DNA of 43,518 nucleotides from Flavobacteriales bacterium UBA5422 (GTDB taxonomy: Bacteria > Bacteroidota > Bacteroidia > Flavobacteriales_D > Crocinitomicaceae): NCBI GenBank assembly GCA_002409405.1, contig DHNG01000027.1:1-43518 (forward strand). Direction: 5' to 3'. A program made the translations under genes and the position numbers. Within the stretch, counting starts at the first letter, position 1, and every line of letters begins with the position of its first letter. Shown here piece after piece: positions 6,616 to 15,491 of this stretch. The notes under the pieces were generated by a model. The model did no database searches. It was given only the letters and a program-made list of their open reading frames with translations, and was not told the DNA's origin.

Positions 6616-8196
6616 ATGAAAAAGTTTCTTTTGCCTTTAATCTGCCTGTCTATCTCCAGTTTAGGTTTTTCCCAAAATCGCGGGAATAAATTTGATGAAG
6701 TATACAACTATGTCACCAAGTTATATGTTGACGATGTGAATAATGAAGAATTGCTGGATGCAGCTGTGATTGCAATGTTGGAAAAACTGGATCCGCATTC
6801 CACCTATATTTCCAAAGAAGAAGTAGAAGATGCTAACCAGGCAATTGTCGGCAGCTTTGTCGGAATCGGTGTGCGTTTCCAGGTGTTCAAAGATACGTTT
6901 ACCATCATGCAGACCATTCCGGGAGGACCTTCCGAAAGAGTAGGATTGCAATCAGGAGATAAACTGATTCGTGTAGATGGAGAAACCATCGCCGGAGTCG
7001 GGTTGAAAAATGCGCAGATCAGAGAGCGTCTGATGGGTGACCTGAATACGAAAGTAAAAGTAGACGTCGTTCGGAAAAATGAGAAAGAACCGCTTTCATT
7101 TACCATTACTCGCGATAAAATTCCTGTGCATTCAGTTGATGCAGCTTACATGATCGATAAAAACATCGGGTATATCAAACTCAACAGTTTTTCCCGGACA
7201 ACAACGGAAGAAATTGAAAGTTCCATCAAGCAATTGAAAGAGCAGGGAATGAAAGACCTCATCCTGGATTTACAGAACAACGGAGGTGGATTGCTTTCTG
7301 CAGCGCATGAACTGGCAGATCAATTTTTATCAGGTGATAAGATGATTGTCTATTCCGAAGGACGTGCACAACCGAGACAAGAATTCAAAACAGCAAAAAA
7401 AGATGCATTTGAGAAAGGTCGACTGATCATCCTTACCAACGAGAATTCTGCTTCTGCAAGTGAAATTGTATCCGGAGCGATCCAGGATTGGGACAGAGGA
7501 CTGATTGTCGGAAGAAGAACCTTCGGAAAAGGATTGGTACAACGTCCGATTAACCTGTTGGACGGATCACAAATCCGTTTGACCATTGCCCGCTACTTTA
7601 CACCTTCCGGACGTTTTATTCAAAAACCGTACGAAAACAATGAAGAGTATAAAAAAGATCTGAATAATCGTTATGAACACGGAGAATACTATCACCAGGA
7701 TTCGATTAAACTGAATGATTCCCTGAAAGTAAAAACGTTAATGACAGGAAGAACGGTATACGGCGGAGGTGGAATCATGCCCGATGTATTTGTTGCCTAT
7801 GATACAACCGGTGTTTCTCCGTTTTTCTCCAGCCTGATCCGGAAAGGAGCGATCAATACGTATCTTGCACAATATGTCAACAACAACAGAGCGTCATTGA
7901 AGCAGCAATACCCGACGTTTGAGAAGTACAAAAAGGAATTTAACTTTTCACAGGCGTTCATGGATGATTTTTTCAAATATGCAGCAGAAGATCACAAGAT
8001 TGAATTCAACGAAGAAGAATACAAAGAAAGTGAGCAGTTGATGAAGTTGAACATGAAAGCCGTATTTGCGCAAAGTTTGTTTGACACACCACAATTCTAT
8101 GAAATCATTAATGACAGCAACGAGGTTTTGACGAAAGCAGTAGAAATATTGAATTCCGATCAATACAAAAATGCTGGATTGGAAAAAGGGAAATAG
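6616..8196 (+). CDS. C-terminal processing peptidase (S41 family, CtpA-like)
   Basis: The start is ATG at 6616 (a TTG directly before it is ignored), giving 526 residues. An N-terminal signal peptide (MKKFLLPLICLSISSLGFSQ) sends it to the periplasm. A PDZ domain spans about residues 75-160 (GIGVRFQ, GGPSERVGLQSGDKLIRVDG). The S41 catalytic core follows (about 180-370) with the Ser-Lys dyad region: SASASE near residue 280 and FGKGLVQ with Lys305. NNGGGLL is the conserved substrate-strand turn. The C-terminal 150 residues are a helical extension usual for the Bacteroidota forms. Such enzymes trim the C-termini of secreted proteins or degrade tagged ones. It probably has its own promoter. Confidence 0.93.
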   Translation: MKKFLLPLICLSISSLGFSQNRGNKFDEVYNYVTKLYVDDVNNEELLDAAVIAMLEKLDPHSTYISKEEVEDANQAIVGSFVGIGVRFQVFKDTFTIMQTIPGGPSERVGLQSGDKLIRVDGETIAGVGLKNAQIRERLMGDLNTKVKVDVVRKNEKEPLSFTITRDKIPVHSVDAAYMIDKNIGYIKLNSFSRTTTEEIESSIKQLKEQGMKDLILDLQNNGGGLLSAAHELADQFLSGDKMIVYSEGRAQPRQEFKTAKKDAFEKGRLIILTNENSASASEIVSGAIQDWDRGLIVGRRTFGKGLVQRPINLLDGSQIRLTIARYFTPSGRFIQKPYENNEEYKKDLNNRYEHGEYYHQDSIKLNDSLKVKTLMTGRTVYGGGGIMPDVFVAYDTTGVSPFFSSLIRKGAINTYLAQYVNNNRASLKQQYPTFEKYKKEFNFSQAFMDDFFKYAAEDHKIEFNEEEYKESEQLMKLNMKAVFAQSLFDTPQFYEIINDSNEVLTKAVEILNSDQYKNAGLEKGK

Positions 8197-8247
8197 AATA
8201 GATTCGACGTTGCAAACATTCAACTGTTTGTATTTTCCCTTGATGGA

Positions 8248-8280
8248 TTTGATTTTACTCCGCAAGCTTGATTACTTTCG
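8248..8280 (+). promoter_or_regulatory. ftsX promoter
   Basis: -33 TTTG (8248-8251) and -7 TACTTTCG (8273-8280) are separated by 21 nt. The ATG of ftsX follows 41 nt later at 8322. Confidence 0.5.
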
Positions 8281-8321
8281 TAAAGTACATTGGAGCGTTA
8301 CGTTCAATCAAAACTAAAACA

Positions 8322-9212
8322 ATGAGTTCATCAGCAGAGAAATACAGTAAAAGAGGAGTACGAACAAGTTATGTTTCAACCGTGATTGGTATTTCACTCG
8401 TTTTATTTGTCATTTCAATCATTGTAGGTGGTTCATTTGCATTGAACTCCATCCAAAAACAAGCAAAAGAAAGCTTACAGGCCGATATTTTCTTCAAACC
8501 GGAATATGGAGACGCCGACATCAAACAGATTGAACAGGAATTGCGCTCCTGGCAGTATTTCAAACAAGTAAAATACGTTGATTCCGATCAGGCGATCAAT
8601 GAAATAAAGGGGTTGGACCAGGATCCGTCAGATATTTTGGGTATCCTGAACGGCGACATTGCCATTCCTACCAACATCAGCTTTCATCCGAAAGAGGAAT
8701 ATGCAGATTTGGAAGGAATGAAAAAAATCAAATCGGAATTACTAGCTGCTTACCCGGACGAAATTGACGAAGTTCACTACAGCGAAGAAAGCGTTTCGGA
8801 TGTCAACCTCGGATTCAAACGCTTTGTTTATTTATTTGGTTTTATTGCTATGCTCTTGGTGGTGGTTGCCATTGCCATGATCAATAATACCATTCGTCTG
8901 GCATTGTATTCACAACGTTTTTTAATCAAAACCATGCAGCTGGTAGGCGCAACTTCACGTTATATCCGAAAACCGTTCCTGACAAAATCCATTCTTCAGG
9001 GAATCGTATCTGCAATTCTCGGCCTCGGATTATTCATGTTGCTGGTTTATGTTACCGATAATTTAATGGAAGTCATTGAGATATCGCTCAGTCTCGAATT
9101 ACTGTTGATTCTCTTCGGATTTATCCTGCTGTTGGGTGTCCTGATCAGCTATATCTCTACCTGGTTTGCGTTGAACAAATACCTGCGCATGAAAGTAGAC
9201 GATCTGTACTAA
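8322..9212 (+). CDS. ftsX: Cell division protein FtsX (permease-like)
   Basis: FtsX pairs with the ATPase FtsE in an ABC-transporter-like complex at the septum that activates cell-wall hydrolases rather than transporting a solute. Starting at the ATG at 8322 (MSSSAEKYSKRG) gives 296 residues; an upstream in-frame ATG at 8268 overlaps the -7 box and is rejected. The order is the family's: cytoplasmic tail, helix 1 (about 22-44), a periplasmic domain of some 125 residues, then three helices (about 175, 225 and 265 onward), with the GATSRYIRKPFLTKSILQG cytoplasmic loop typical of FtsX. ftsE is not in this window, and the next gene is unrelated, so ftsX is monocistronic here. Confidence 0.92.
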   Translation: MSSSAEKYSKRGVRTSYVSTVIGISLVLFVISIIVGGSFALNSIQKQAKESLQADIFFKPEYGDADIKQIEQELRSWQYFKQVKYVDSDQAINEIKGLDQDPSDILGILNGDIAIPTNISFHPKEEYADLEGMKKIKSELLAAYPDEIDEVHYSEESVSDVNLGFKRFVYLFGFIAMLLVVVAIAMINNTIRLALYSQRFLIKTMQLVGATSRYIRKPFLTKSILQGIVSAILGLGLFMLLVYVTDNLMEVIEISLSLELLLILFGFILLLGVLISYISTWFALNKYLRMKVDDLY

Positions 9213-9306
9213 GCAGTCAGGGCAAACGCATTTACTTTTAATTAAAAACCTGAGCTCGATTATTTTTTTGAACTCAGGGTAAAATATGAGATACATTGGG
9301 TCTATT

Positions 9307-9375
9307 GTTCTCGCAAAGACGCAAGGGCGCAAAGATGTAGCTGGGAATGACACAACACCTTTGCGGCTTGGCGAA
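9307..9375. repeat. REP-like intergenic element with CGCAAAG motifs
   Basis: The left part contains three spaced copies of CGCAA(A/G)(G) (9312-9334). The right part (9357-9375) reads, on the opposite strand, GTTCGCCAAGCCGCAAAGG, so the two ends form an imperfect inverted repeat around about 20 nt. Elements built on CGCAAAGACGCAAAG are, as I recall, common between genes in Bacteroidota. This one occupies much of the 311-bp gap between ftsX and the M16 gene. Confidence 0.6.
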
Positions 9376-9473
9376 CTATTTTTATACAAATCGTTGCAGA
9401 AATACAAATGATGGACACTAAAAGCGTGAAAAATTTTAATTGCCTTTGTCCTGACTAAGCAGTAAAACTGTTC

Positions 9474-9503
9474 TTGTCGAATCTGCGAAAGTTATTACCT
9501 TTA
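9474..9503 (+). promoter_or_regulatory. Promoter of the M16-like gene
   Basis: -33 TTG (9474-9476), 19 nt, then -7 TACCTTTA (9496-9503); the ATG follows at 9524. Confidence 0.55.
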
Positions 9504-9523
9504 CATTCTAAATACAATACCGT

Positions 9524-10783
9524 ATGATTGACAGAAAAAACGCACCTTCCATTCAGGATATTGCATCCATTAATTTTGAAAAGCCACTCGTTTTTGACAT
9601 TACAAAAGGGAATCACTTGTTTTGCATGACGAATGTGCAAAATGAAACCGCAAAATTTGAATTGTATTTTGATGCCGGTTCAATTTATGGTGGAACGGAA
9701 ACGGCTTCTGTTGTCAATGCATTATTACTGAGTGGAACAAAGGATAAAATGTCCATCCAAATCAACACGGAAATTGATGAATTAGGAGGATTTTTGGAAC
9801 AAGGAGTGTCGATGGAAAATGCTGTTTTTACAGTATATGCCCTGCGCGAAAATATTCTTCCCATTGCCCGGATTGTACGCGACGCCATAGAAAATTGCCT
9901 CTTTGACGCCCGTGAATTGGAGCAATCGATTAAGTCCAGGAAACAGAAGTTGCGGGTCAACATGGAAAAGGTCAGTGTATTGGCACAACGCTCGTTCAGA
10001 CAACGTTTTTTTAATAGTTCAGAGAAATACAGTCGGGTCACTAATCCGGAAGATTTGGACTTCATTACGCAAGAAGAATTGATGCAATTTCACCAGGAAC
10101 ATTACCTCAAAGGGTTAAAAAAGATGGTACTGGTAGGGAATTTTTCTCAATCCGAGATTGATTCATTCATGGACGTGTTCGGTTCTTGGGCAAGCGAAGA
10201 AACAACGACCTTTGAAACAGGATTTGAAAACATCAAAGGATATGCTCATCTGGAAAAAAAGGATGCATTGCAAACGGCTATCCGCATCGGTCGGCATCTG
10301 TTCAATAAAACACACGCCGATTATTCCGATTTTCTGGTGCTCAACACCATTATCGGTGACTATTTCGGAAGTCGCCTGATGCGTAATATTCGTGAAGATA
10401 AAGGGTATACATACGGGATCGGATCCATGGTGAGTGAAATGGAACACACCGGTTATTTTATGATCGGTACCGAAGTAGGAACAGAAGTGAAAGACCTGGC
10501 GCTAGCTGAAATCAAGTACGAACTGGACAAATTAAAAACAAAGTTAGTTCCGCAAGACGAATTGGATCTGGTAAAAAACTACATGCTGGGGCAGCTGCTA
10601 AAAAGTGCTGACGGACCTTACTCGATGATGGATTTATTCCTGAGTGTTGAACAACACGGGTTGAACATGGATTTTTACAATCAGGTAATTCACTCCATTA
10701 ACAGCATTACGCCTGAACGTATCAAAGAATTGGCAAATAAGTACCTGAACTGGGACGATTTTACGATCGTAACGGCAGGATAA
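9524..10783 (+). CDS. M16 family (insulinase/pitrilysin) homologue without the zinc motif
   Basis: A 419-residue protein with the two-lobed M16B fold. Recognisable are the N-terminal FELYFDAGSIYGGTE strand, TEIDELGGFLEQGVSMENAVFTVYAL, the middle QEELMQFHQEHYLKGLKKMVLVGNF linker strand, and the C-terminal IREDKGYTYGIGSM block. The last contains the Arg/Tyr pair that contacts substrate in the second lobe. The zinc-binding HxxEH that should follow the first strand is absent (the region reads SVVNALLLSGTKD), so it cannot be a peptidase on its own. Such subunits normally pair with a catalytic M16 partner, but none is next door. No signal peptide is visible. It is followed 20 bp later by the MazG-like gene, probably in one transcript. 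Confidence 0.85.
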   Translation: MIDRKNAPSIQDIASINFEKPLVFDITKGNHLFCMTNVQNETAKFELYFDAGSIYGGTETASVVNALLLSGTKDKMSIQINTEIDELGGFLEQGVSMENAVFTVYALRENILPIARIVRDAIENCLFDARELEQSIKSRKQKLRVNMEKVSVLAQRSFRQRFFNSSEKYSRVTNPEDLDFITQEELMQFHQEHYLKGLKKMVLVGNFSQSEIDSFMDVFGSWASEETTTFETGFENIKGYAHLEKKDALQTAIRIGRHLFNKTHADYSDFLVLNTIIGDYFGSRLMRNIREDKGYTYGIGSMVSEMEHTGYFMIGTEVGTEVKDLALAEIKYELDKLKTKLVPQDELDLVKNYMLGQLLKSADGPYSMMDLFLSVEQHGLNMDFYNQVIHSINSITPERIKELANKYLNWDDFTIVTAG

Positions 10784-10803
10784 CATATACTCAAAATCAA
10801 ACC

Positions 10804-11196
10804 ATGGAATTCAAATCAATCATCGCAGCTGTTGAGCAGTTTCACGACGCTTTCAAAATTGAAAACAACCACACTCCAACCACTGAGATCGGGAATGAGC
10901 AAATCGAATTACGTCATCGGCTGATGCAGGAAGAAAACGACGAATACCTTGAGGCTGCAAAGAATGGTGATTTAACGGAAGTTGCAGATGCACTTGGAGA
11001 TCAGCTTTATATCTTGTGTGGAACAATCCTCAAACATGGTATGCAGCACAAAATTGTGGAAGTATTCGAAGAAATCCAGCGCTCCAACATGAGTAAGCTG
11101 GACAAAGACGGAAACCCGATTTACCGGGAAGATGGGAAAGTCATGAAATCAGAATTGTATTTCAAACCGGATATTAAGAAAATACTGGAATCGTAA
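10804..11196 (+). CDS. MazG-like nucleoside triphosphate pyrophosphohydrolase
   Basis: A 130-residue all-alpha NTP-PPase of the MazG/HisE superfamily. Metal-binding residues are visible as QEENDEYLEA (about residues 39-48) and EVADALGDQLY (about 58-68), the EExxE and ExxD pair. The region after residue 90 contains the DKDGNPIYREDGKV hairpin found in the phosphoribosyl-ATP pyrophosphohydrolase-like group. It likely removes pyrophosphate from a nucleotide, in house-cleaning or purine metabolism. HisE function is unlikely without a his operon nearby. Cytoplasmic, co-oriented with and close to the M16 homologue. Confidence 0.82.
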   Translation: MEFKSIIAAVEQFHDAFKIENNHTPTTEIGNEQIELRHRLMQEENDEYLEAAKNGDLTEVADALGDQLYILCGTILKHGMQHKIVEVFEEIQRSNMSKLDKDGNPIYREDGKVMKSELYFKPDIKKILES

Positions 11197-11266
11197 GTAA
11201 TATTGAATTATGAATGTTGAATAATCAAATGGAGTGTTTAAATAACATTCCACCATCAACTTTTTA

Positions 11267-11274
11267 TATCTTTG
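11267..11274 (+). promoter_or_regulatory. gltX promoter -7 element
   Basis: TATCTTTG matches TAnnTTTG perfectly and ends 18 nt before the gltX ATG at 11293. The box overlaps an in-frame TTG at 11272, which argues against that upstream codon as start. No clear -33 TTG is present. Confidence 0.5.
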
Positions 11275-11292
11275 CACAAAATTTCAAACAAA

Positions 11293-12813
11293 ATGTCAGA
11301 AAAACCGGTTAGAGTTCGCTTTGCTCCGTCACCAACTGGACCATTACACATGGGAGGAGTACGAACTGCATTATACAATTATTTATTTGCGAAAAAGAAC
11401 AACGGAACATTTTTAATCCGGGTAGAAGATACGGATCAGACGCGTTTTGTACCGGGAGCACAGGATTACATTATGGATGCCTTGCACTGGTGCGGAATCA
11501 TTCCTACGGAAGGGCCGGGAATCGGTGGAGAATACGGACCTTATGTTCAATCCGAGCGCAAAGAAATGTACAGACCTTATGCAGAAGGACTGGTAGAAAA
11601 CGACAAAGCATATTACGCATTTGACACTCCGGAAGAACTGGAAGCAGTGCGCGAGCAGGCTAAAACAATGGGGATGCCCAACTGGCAATACAACAGTGTT
11701 ACGCGTATGTCATTGAAAAACTCGCTGACATTGCCTGCTGATGAAGTAAAACGAAAATTGGAAAACGGTGATCCGTATGTGATCCGCATCAAAATGCCGC
11801 GCAATCACGATGTGCGTTTTGAAGACATGATCCGTGGCTGGGTAACGGTAAATACCAATAACCTGGACGATAAAGTATTGTTCAAAAGCGACGGAATGCC
11901 CACCTATCACCTGGCAAACATTGTGGACGATTACCTGATGAAAATTTCCCATGTTATCCGCGGTGAGGAATGGTTGCCGTCAGCACCAATGCATGTAATG
12001 TTGTATGAAGCATTTGGCTGGGAAGCGCCCCGCTTTGCACACTTACCGTTATTACTGCGCCCGGATGGAAACGGAAAATTATCCAAACGAGATGGTGACC
12101 GCTTAGGGTTTCCTGTTTTTCCATGTGACTGGACAACAGCTGAAGGTGAATTATACTCCGGTTACCGTGAAAAAGGATACCTGCCACAGGCATTTGTTAA
12201 CATGTTGGCATTTCTGGGATGGAACCCAGGGACAACACAGGAAATTTTCTCCATGAAAGAACTGGAGGAAGCATTTACACTGGAACGTGTTTCCAAAGCA
12301 GGAGCTAAATTTGATCCTGAAAAAACAAAATGGTTCCAGCAACAACATTTGAGAGCTGTTTCCGATGAAGATCTTGCTCAATTACTGATTGATCAGTACG
12401 GAGCGACGACAGATAAAGCACGATTGACAAAAATTGTCCACCTGATGAAGGAACGGGCAACATTCCCACAGGACATCCTGACGGAAGGCGCTTATTTATT
12501 GGAGCGTCCTACTGTTTACGATGAACAAACGGTGAGTAAAAAATGGAAAGAAGATGCTCCGGCATTGATGGCAGAATGGTTGCAACAACTGGAAGCTCTT
12601 TCTGATTATTCAGCAGCTTCTGTAGAAACGACATTCAAGTCGTTCATTACAGAAAAAAACCTGGGAATCGGAGCTGTATTGCCACTGTTCCGACTGTTAT
12701 TGACAGGACAGGGAGCCGGACCAAGCATGTTTGAAATTACTGAATTCTTAGGAAAAGAAGAAGCAATTGAGCGCATGAAAGTTGGTAGTTCTGCAATCGA
12801 AGCATTAAAATAA
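11293..12813 (+). CDS. gltX: Glutamate--tRNA ligase
   Basis: A class I aminoacyl-tRNA synthetase that charges tRNA(Glu), in some bacteria also tRNA(Gln). The ATG at 11293 gives 506 residues beginning MSEKPVRVRFAPSPTGPLHM. The HIGH-type box is PSPTGPLHMGG (residues about 12-22) and the KMSKS-type box is KLSKRDG (about 260). The C-terminal anticodon-binding helical domain is complete, so length is normal. The product feeds both translation and, via Glu-tRNA, the HemA reaction encoded 530 bp downstream. folB follows after 13 bp, so the two probably form one transcript. Confidence 0.97.
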   Translation: MSEKPVRVRFAPSPTGPLHMGGVRTALYNYLFAKKNNGTFLIRVEDTDQTRFVPGAQDYIMDALHWCGIIPTEGPGIGGEYGPYVQSERKEMYRPYAEGLVENDKAYYAFDTPEELEAVREQAKTMGMPNWQYNSVTRMSLKNSLTLPADEVKRKLENGDPYVIRIKMPRNHDVRFEDMIRGWVTVNTNNLDDKVLFKSDGMPTYHLANIVDDYLMKISHVIRGEEWLPSAPMHVMLYEAFGWEAPRFAHLPLLLRPDGNGKLSKRDGDRLGFPVFPCDWTTAEGELYSGYREKGYLPQAFVNMLAFLGWNPGTTQEIFSMKELEEAFTLERVSKAGAKFDPEKTKWFQQQHLRAVSDEDLAQLLIDQYGATTDKARLTKIVHLMKERATFPQDILTEGAYLLERPTVYDEQTVSKKWKEDAPALMAEWLQQLEALSDYSAASVETTFKSFITEKNLGIGAVLPLFRLLLTGQGAGPSMFEITEFLGKEEAIERMKVGSSAIEALK

Positions 12814-12826
12814 CTTCAATAATAAC

Positions 12827-13180
12827 ATGAAACACCGCATCGAAGTCAACGGTATCAAATGTTACGCTTACCACGGGTGCCTGGAAGAAGAAGCCCGGAT
12901 TGGCGGAAATTATATCGTAGATGTATCGTTGCTCACGGATTTTTCGGAAGCCATTGACACAGACGATCTGACAAAAACGATTTGTTATGTCGACATCAAT
13001 ACCATCGTCAAGGAAGAAATGGCAATCCGGTCCAAATTGATCGAACATGTGGGAGGAAGAATTTTCTCCCGCATTCGGTCAGAGCTCGTAAATATCCACT
13101 CACTGAGCGTAAAAATCATCAAAATCTGTCCGCCGATTAATGGTGATGTAGACAACTGTACAATTGTCATCGAAGACTGA
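12827..13180 (+). CDS. folB: Dihydroneopterin aldolase
   Basis: A 117-residue enzyme of folate synthesis that cleaves 7,8-dihydroneopterin to 6-hydroxymethyl-dihydropterin and glycolaldehyde. The N-terminal GIKCYAYHGCLEEEARIGG strand-loop holds the substrate-binding residues. Glu at LIEHVGGRIF and Lys in SVKIIKICPPI match the catalytic positions of the octameric T-fold family. Length and start (ATG 13 bp after gltX) are standard. Other folate genes are not in the window. Confidence 0.93.
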   Translation: MKHRIEVNGIKCYAYHGCLEEEARIGGNYIVDVSLLTDFSEAIDTDDLTKTICYVDINTIVKEEMAIRSKLIEHVGGRIFSRIRSELVNIHSLSVKIIKICPPINGDVDNCTIVIED

Positions 13181-13324
13181 TCTGATCTTCAAATCATACA
13201 ACCTCAGCGCTTAATTGCTGAAAACAATCCATTCCCTTTTCTTTTCCTTGTTTAAAACCATTCTAAATACAGGGTTTTTCAGAGAATATGACAATCCTAT
13301 GACAATAAAACCGCAAAGCCTTCG

Positions 13325-13332
13325 CAACTTTG
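13325..13332 (+). promoter_or_regulatory. Probable -7 element for the hemACD operon
   Basis: CAACTTTG is one mismatch from TAnnTTTG and ends 15 nt before the hemA ATG. The 167-bp gap upstream has no other clear signal. Confidence 0.35.
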
Positions 13333-13347
13333 CAGTGTTAACTGAAC

Positions 13348-14580
13348 ATGGCATTAGACTCATTTCATAGCATCATCTTTACGCATCGCAACTTGTCGGT
13401 GGATGACATCGGATCGTTACACATTTCTGAAGACGTTCAAAAAGCCCGTCTGAATGAAATCAAACAACGGTTTGCATTGCCGGAGCTCATGTTTTTGTCT
13501 ACCTGTAACCGGGTAGAATTTCAATTGTGCACCCGCGAGGAAGTCAATTACACATATTTATCTGATTTTTTTCAGGCACTTTACCCGCATTTAACAGAAG
13601 AACAACTTTCCAATTTTTTACAGTCTTCTGAAATTTTTTCAGGAATAGAAGCTGTAAAACACTTGTTACGTGTAGCATCCTCCATCGATTCCATGGTGGT
13701 GGGAGAACGGGAAATCATCACACAAGTACGCAATGCATACGAACTGTCAAAAGCAAATGGTCTGACAGGTGATTTCATCCGATTGTTGGTCAAACACACC
13801 ATCGAAACCGCAAAACAAGTTTATACAGAAACCAATATTGCCAAAAAACCTGTTTCTGTCGTTTCTCTGGCCTATCACAGATTAAAGCAGATGAACATCC
13901 CATTGGATGCGCGCATTCTGATCATCGGGGCAGGTGTAACCAATACCAACATGAGTCGCTTTCTGAAAAAACACGGGTTTAAAAACTTTGTTGTATTCAA
14001 CCGGACACTTTCAAAAGCACAAGCACTGGCACACGATCTGAACGGGCGAGCATTTCCGTTAACGGAACTCGCATCTTTCAACGAAGGATTTGATGTCATT
14101 ATCACATGTACAGGTTCTGAAAGCCATATCATTTCACCTGAATTGTACGAAAGCTTACTACAGGGAGAAACAGATAAAAAAGTGGTGATTGACATTGCTA
14201 TTCCACAGGATTTAGCTCCTGAAATTAAAGACAAGCACAAGGTCACGCATATCTCTGTTCACCTGCTTCAGGAAATTTCCAACGAAAACCTGAAAGAAAG
14301 AAGCAAGGAAATTGAACATGTAGAGGTTATTTTAGCTGAAAAAATAGAGGAGTTCCGACAATTGCACAAGTTGAGAACCGTTGAACTGGCTATGCGTGAA
14401 GTTCCTCAAAAAGTAAAAGACATTAAAACAACCGCCCTGAACCAGGTATTTAAAAATGATTTGGACACACTGGACGGCGAATCCAAAGAAATATTGGAAA
14501 AGGTCATCAACTACATGGAAAAGAAATACATGAGTATGCCCATGCTGATGGCGAAAGAAATTCTCTTGAAAACCAATTGA
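13348..14580 (+). CDS. hemA: Glutamyl-tRNA reductase
   Basis: First committed enzyme of C5 tetrapyrrole synthesis: it reduces Glu-tRNA(Glu) to glutamate-1-semialdehyde with NADPH. In 410 residues the catalytic domain has the nucleophile Cys53 in LSTCNRVEF and the MVVGEREIITQVRNAY block. The NADP-binding Rossmann segment ILIIGAGVTNTNM lies near residue 190, and the C-terminal helical dimerisation domain is present. Transcribed with hemC (23-bp gap) and hemD (adjacent). Confidence 0.96.
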   Translation: MALDSFHSIIFTHRNLSVDDIGSLHISEDVQKARLNEIKQRFALPELMFLSTCNRVEFQLCTREEVNYTYLSDFFQALYPHLTEEQLSNFLQSSEIFSGIEAVKHLLRVASSIDSMVVGEREIITQVRNAYELSKANGLTGDFIRLLVKHTIETAKQVYTETNIAKKPVSVVSLAYHRLKQMNIPLDARILIIGAGVTNTNMSRFLKKHGFKNFVVFNRTLSKAQALAHDLNGRAFPLTELASFNEGFDVIITCTGSESHIISPELYESLLQGETDKKVVIDIAIPQDLAPEIKDKHKVTHISVHLLQEISNENLKERSKEIEHVEVILAEKIEEFRQLHKLRTVELAMREVPQKVKDIKTTALNQVFKNDLDTLDGESKEILEKVINYMEKKYMSMPMLMAKEILLKTN

Positions 14581-14603
14581 TCCGCAATCAGGATTGAAAT
14601 AAT

Positions 14604-15491
14604 ATGAAAAAAATTACAATCGGCTCCAGAGGAAGCGATCTGGCATTGTGGCAGGCCAATTACATCAAACAGCAACTGGAAGAACTGGGGGCTGAAGTTT
14701 CCATTACTATTATCAAAACACAAGGCGATGCAATTCAGCACCTGAGTTTCGACAAAATGGAAGGAAAAGGGTTTTTCACAAAGGAACTGGAAACAGCATT
14801 ACTTGACCAATCTATTGACCTGGCCGTTCACTCTCACAAAGACCTGGAAACAAATTTTCCGGAAGGATTGACAATTGCTGCAGTTTCTGAACGCGAAGAT
14901 CCGAGTGATTTATTACTGATTTGCAAAAATGCCGTTGACGAAAGTCAAAAATGGGGTTTAAAACAAGGAGCTGTTGTCGGTACCTCATCTGCGAGAAGAA
15001 AATCCCAGGTGATGCGTTACCGTCCGGATGTAACCATTCAGGATTTAAGAGGAAATGTTCCTACACGCATCCAAAAATTAGCAGATGGTGGTTACGATGC
15101 CATCCTATTGGCAAAAGCAGGAATTGACCGTTTGAAAATCAAGTTAGATGATTTCCACGTGGTTGTTTTAGATCCGAGAGCATTTGTTCCCGCTCCCGCA
15201 CAAGGTGTTCTGGGATTACAAATCCGCGAAAATGATACAGAATTAGCGAAATTGCTTTCTGAATTGAATCACACAGCCGTTCAACAACGCATTGCGGTAG
15301 AACGAAAAGTATTGAACTTGTTGCAGGGAGGATGTCAATTACCACTGGGAGTGTATTGCCCGGATGAGCAAAATGTGTACGTTTCTTTTGGAGAAAACTG
15401 GGAAGACGGTGCAATACTTGCTCATTATGAAGTAGAGGATCTGGAAAATATTGCGGAAATCATTGTGGAAGATTTGCACAACCCGGAATAA
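14604..15491 (+). CDS. hemC: Hydroxymethylbilane synthase (porphobilinogen deaminase)
   Basis: Polymerises four porphobilinogens into hydroxymethylbilane on a dipyrromethane cofactor. In 295 residues the cofactor-attachment Cys244 is in LLQGGCQLPLGVY. Also present are ITIGSRGSDLALWQA at the N-terminus, DLAVHSHKDLET with the catalytic Asp (Asp80), TSSARRKSQ, and DLRGNVPTR. Complete and standard in length. Its TAA is followed directly by the hemD ATG. Confidence 0.97.
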   Translation: MKKITIGSRGSDLALWQANYIKQQLEELGAEVSITIIKTQGDAIQHLSFDKMEGKGFFTKELETALLDQSIDLAVHSHKDLETNFPEGLTIAAVSEREDPSDLLLICKNAVDESQKWGLKQGAVVGTSSARRKSQVMRYRPDVTIQDLRGNVPTRIQKLADGGYDAILLAKAGIDRLKIKLDDFHVVVLDPRAFVPAPAQGVLGLQIRENDTELAKLLSELNHTAVQQRIAVERKVLNLLQGGCQLPLGVYCPDEQNVYVSFGENWEDGAILAHYEVEDLENIAEIIVEDLHNPE

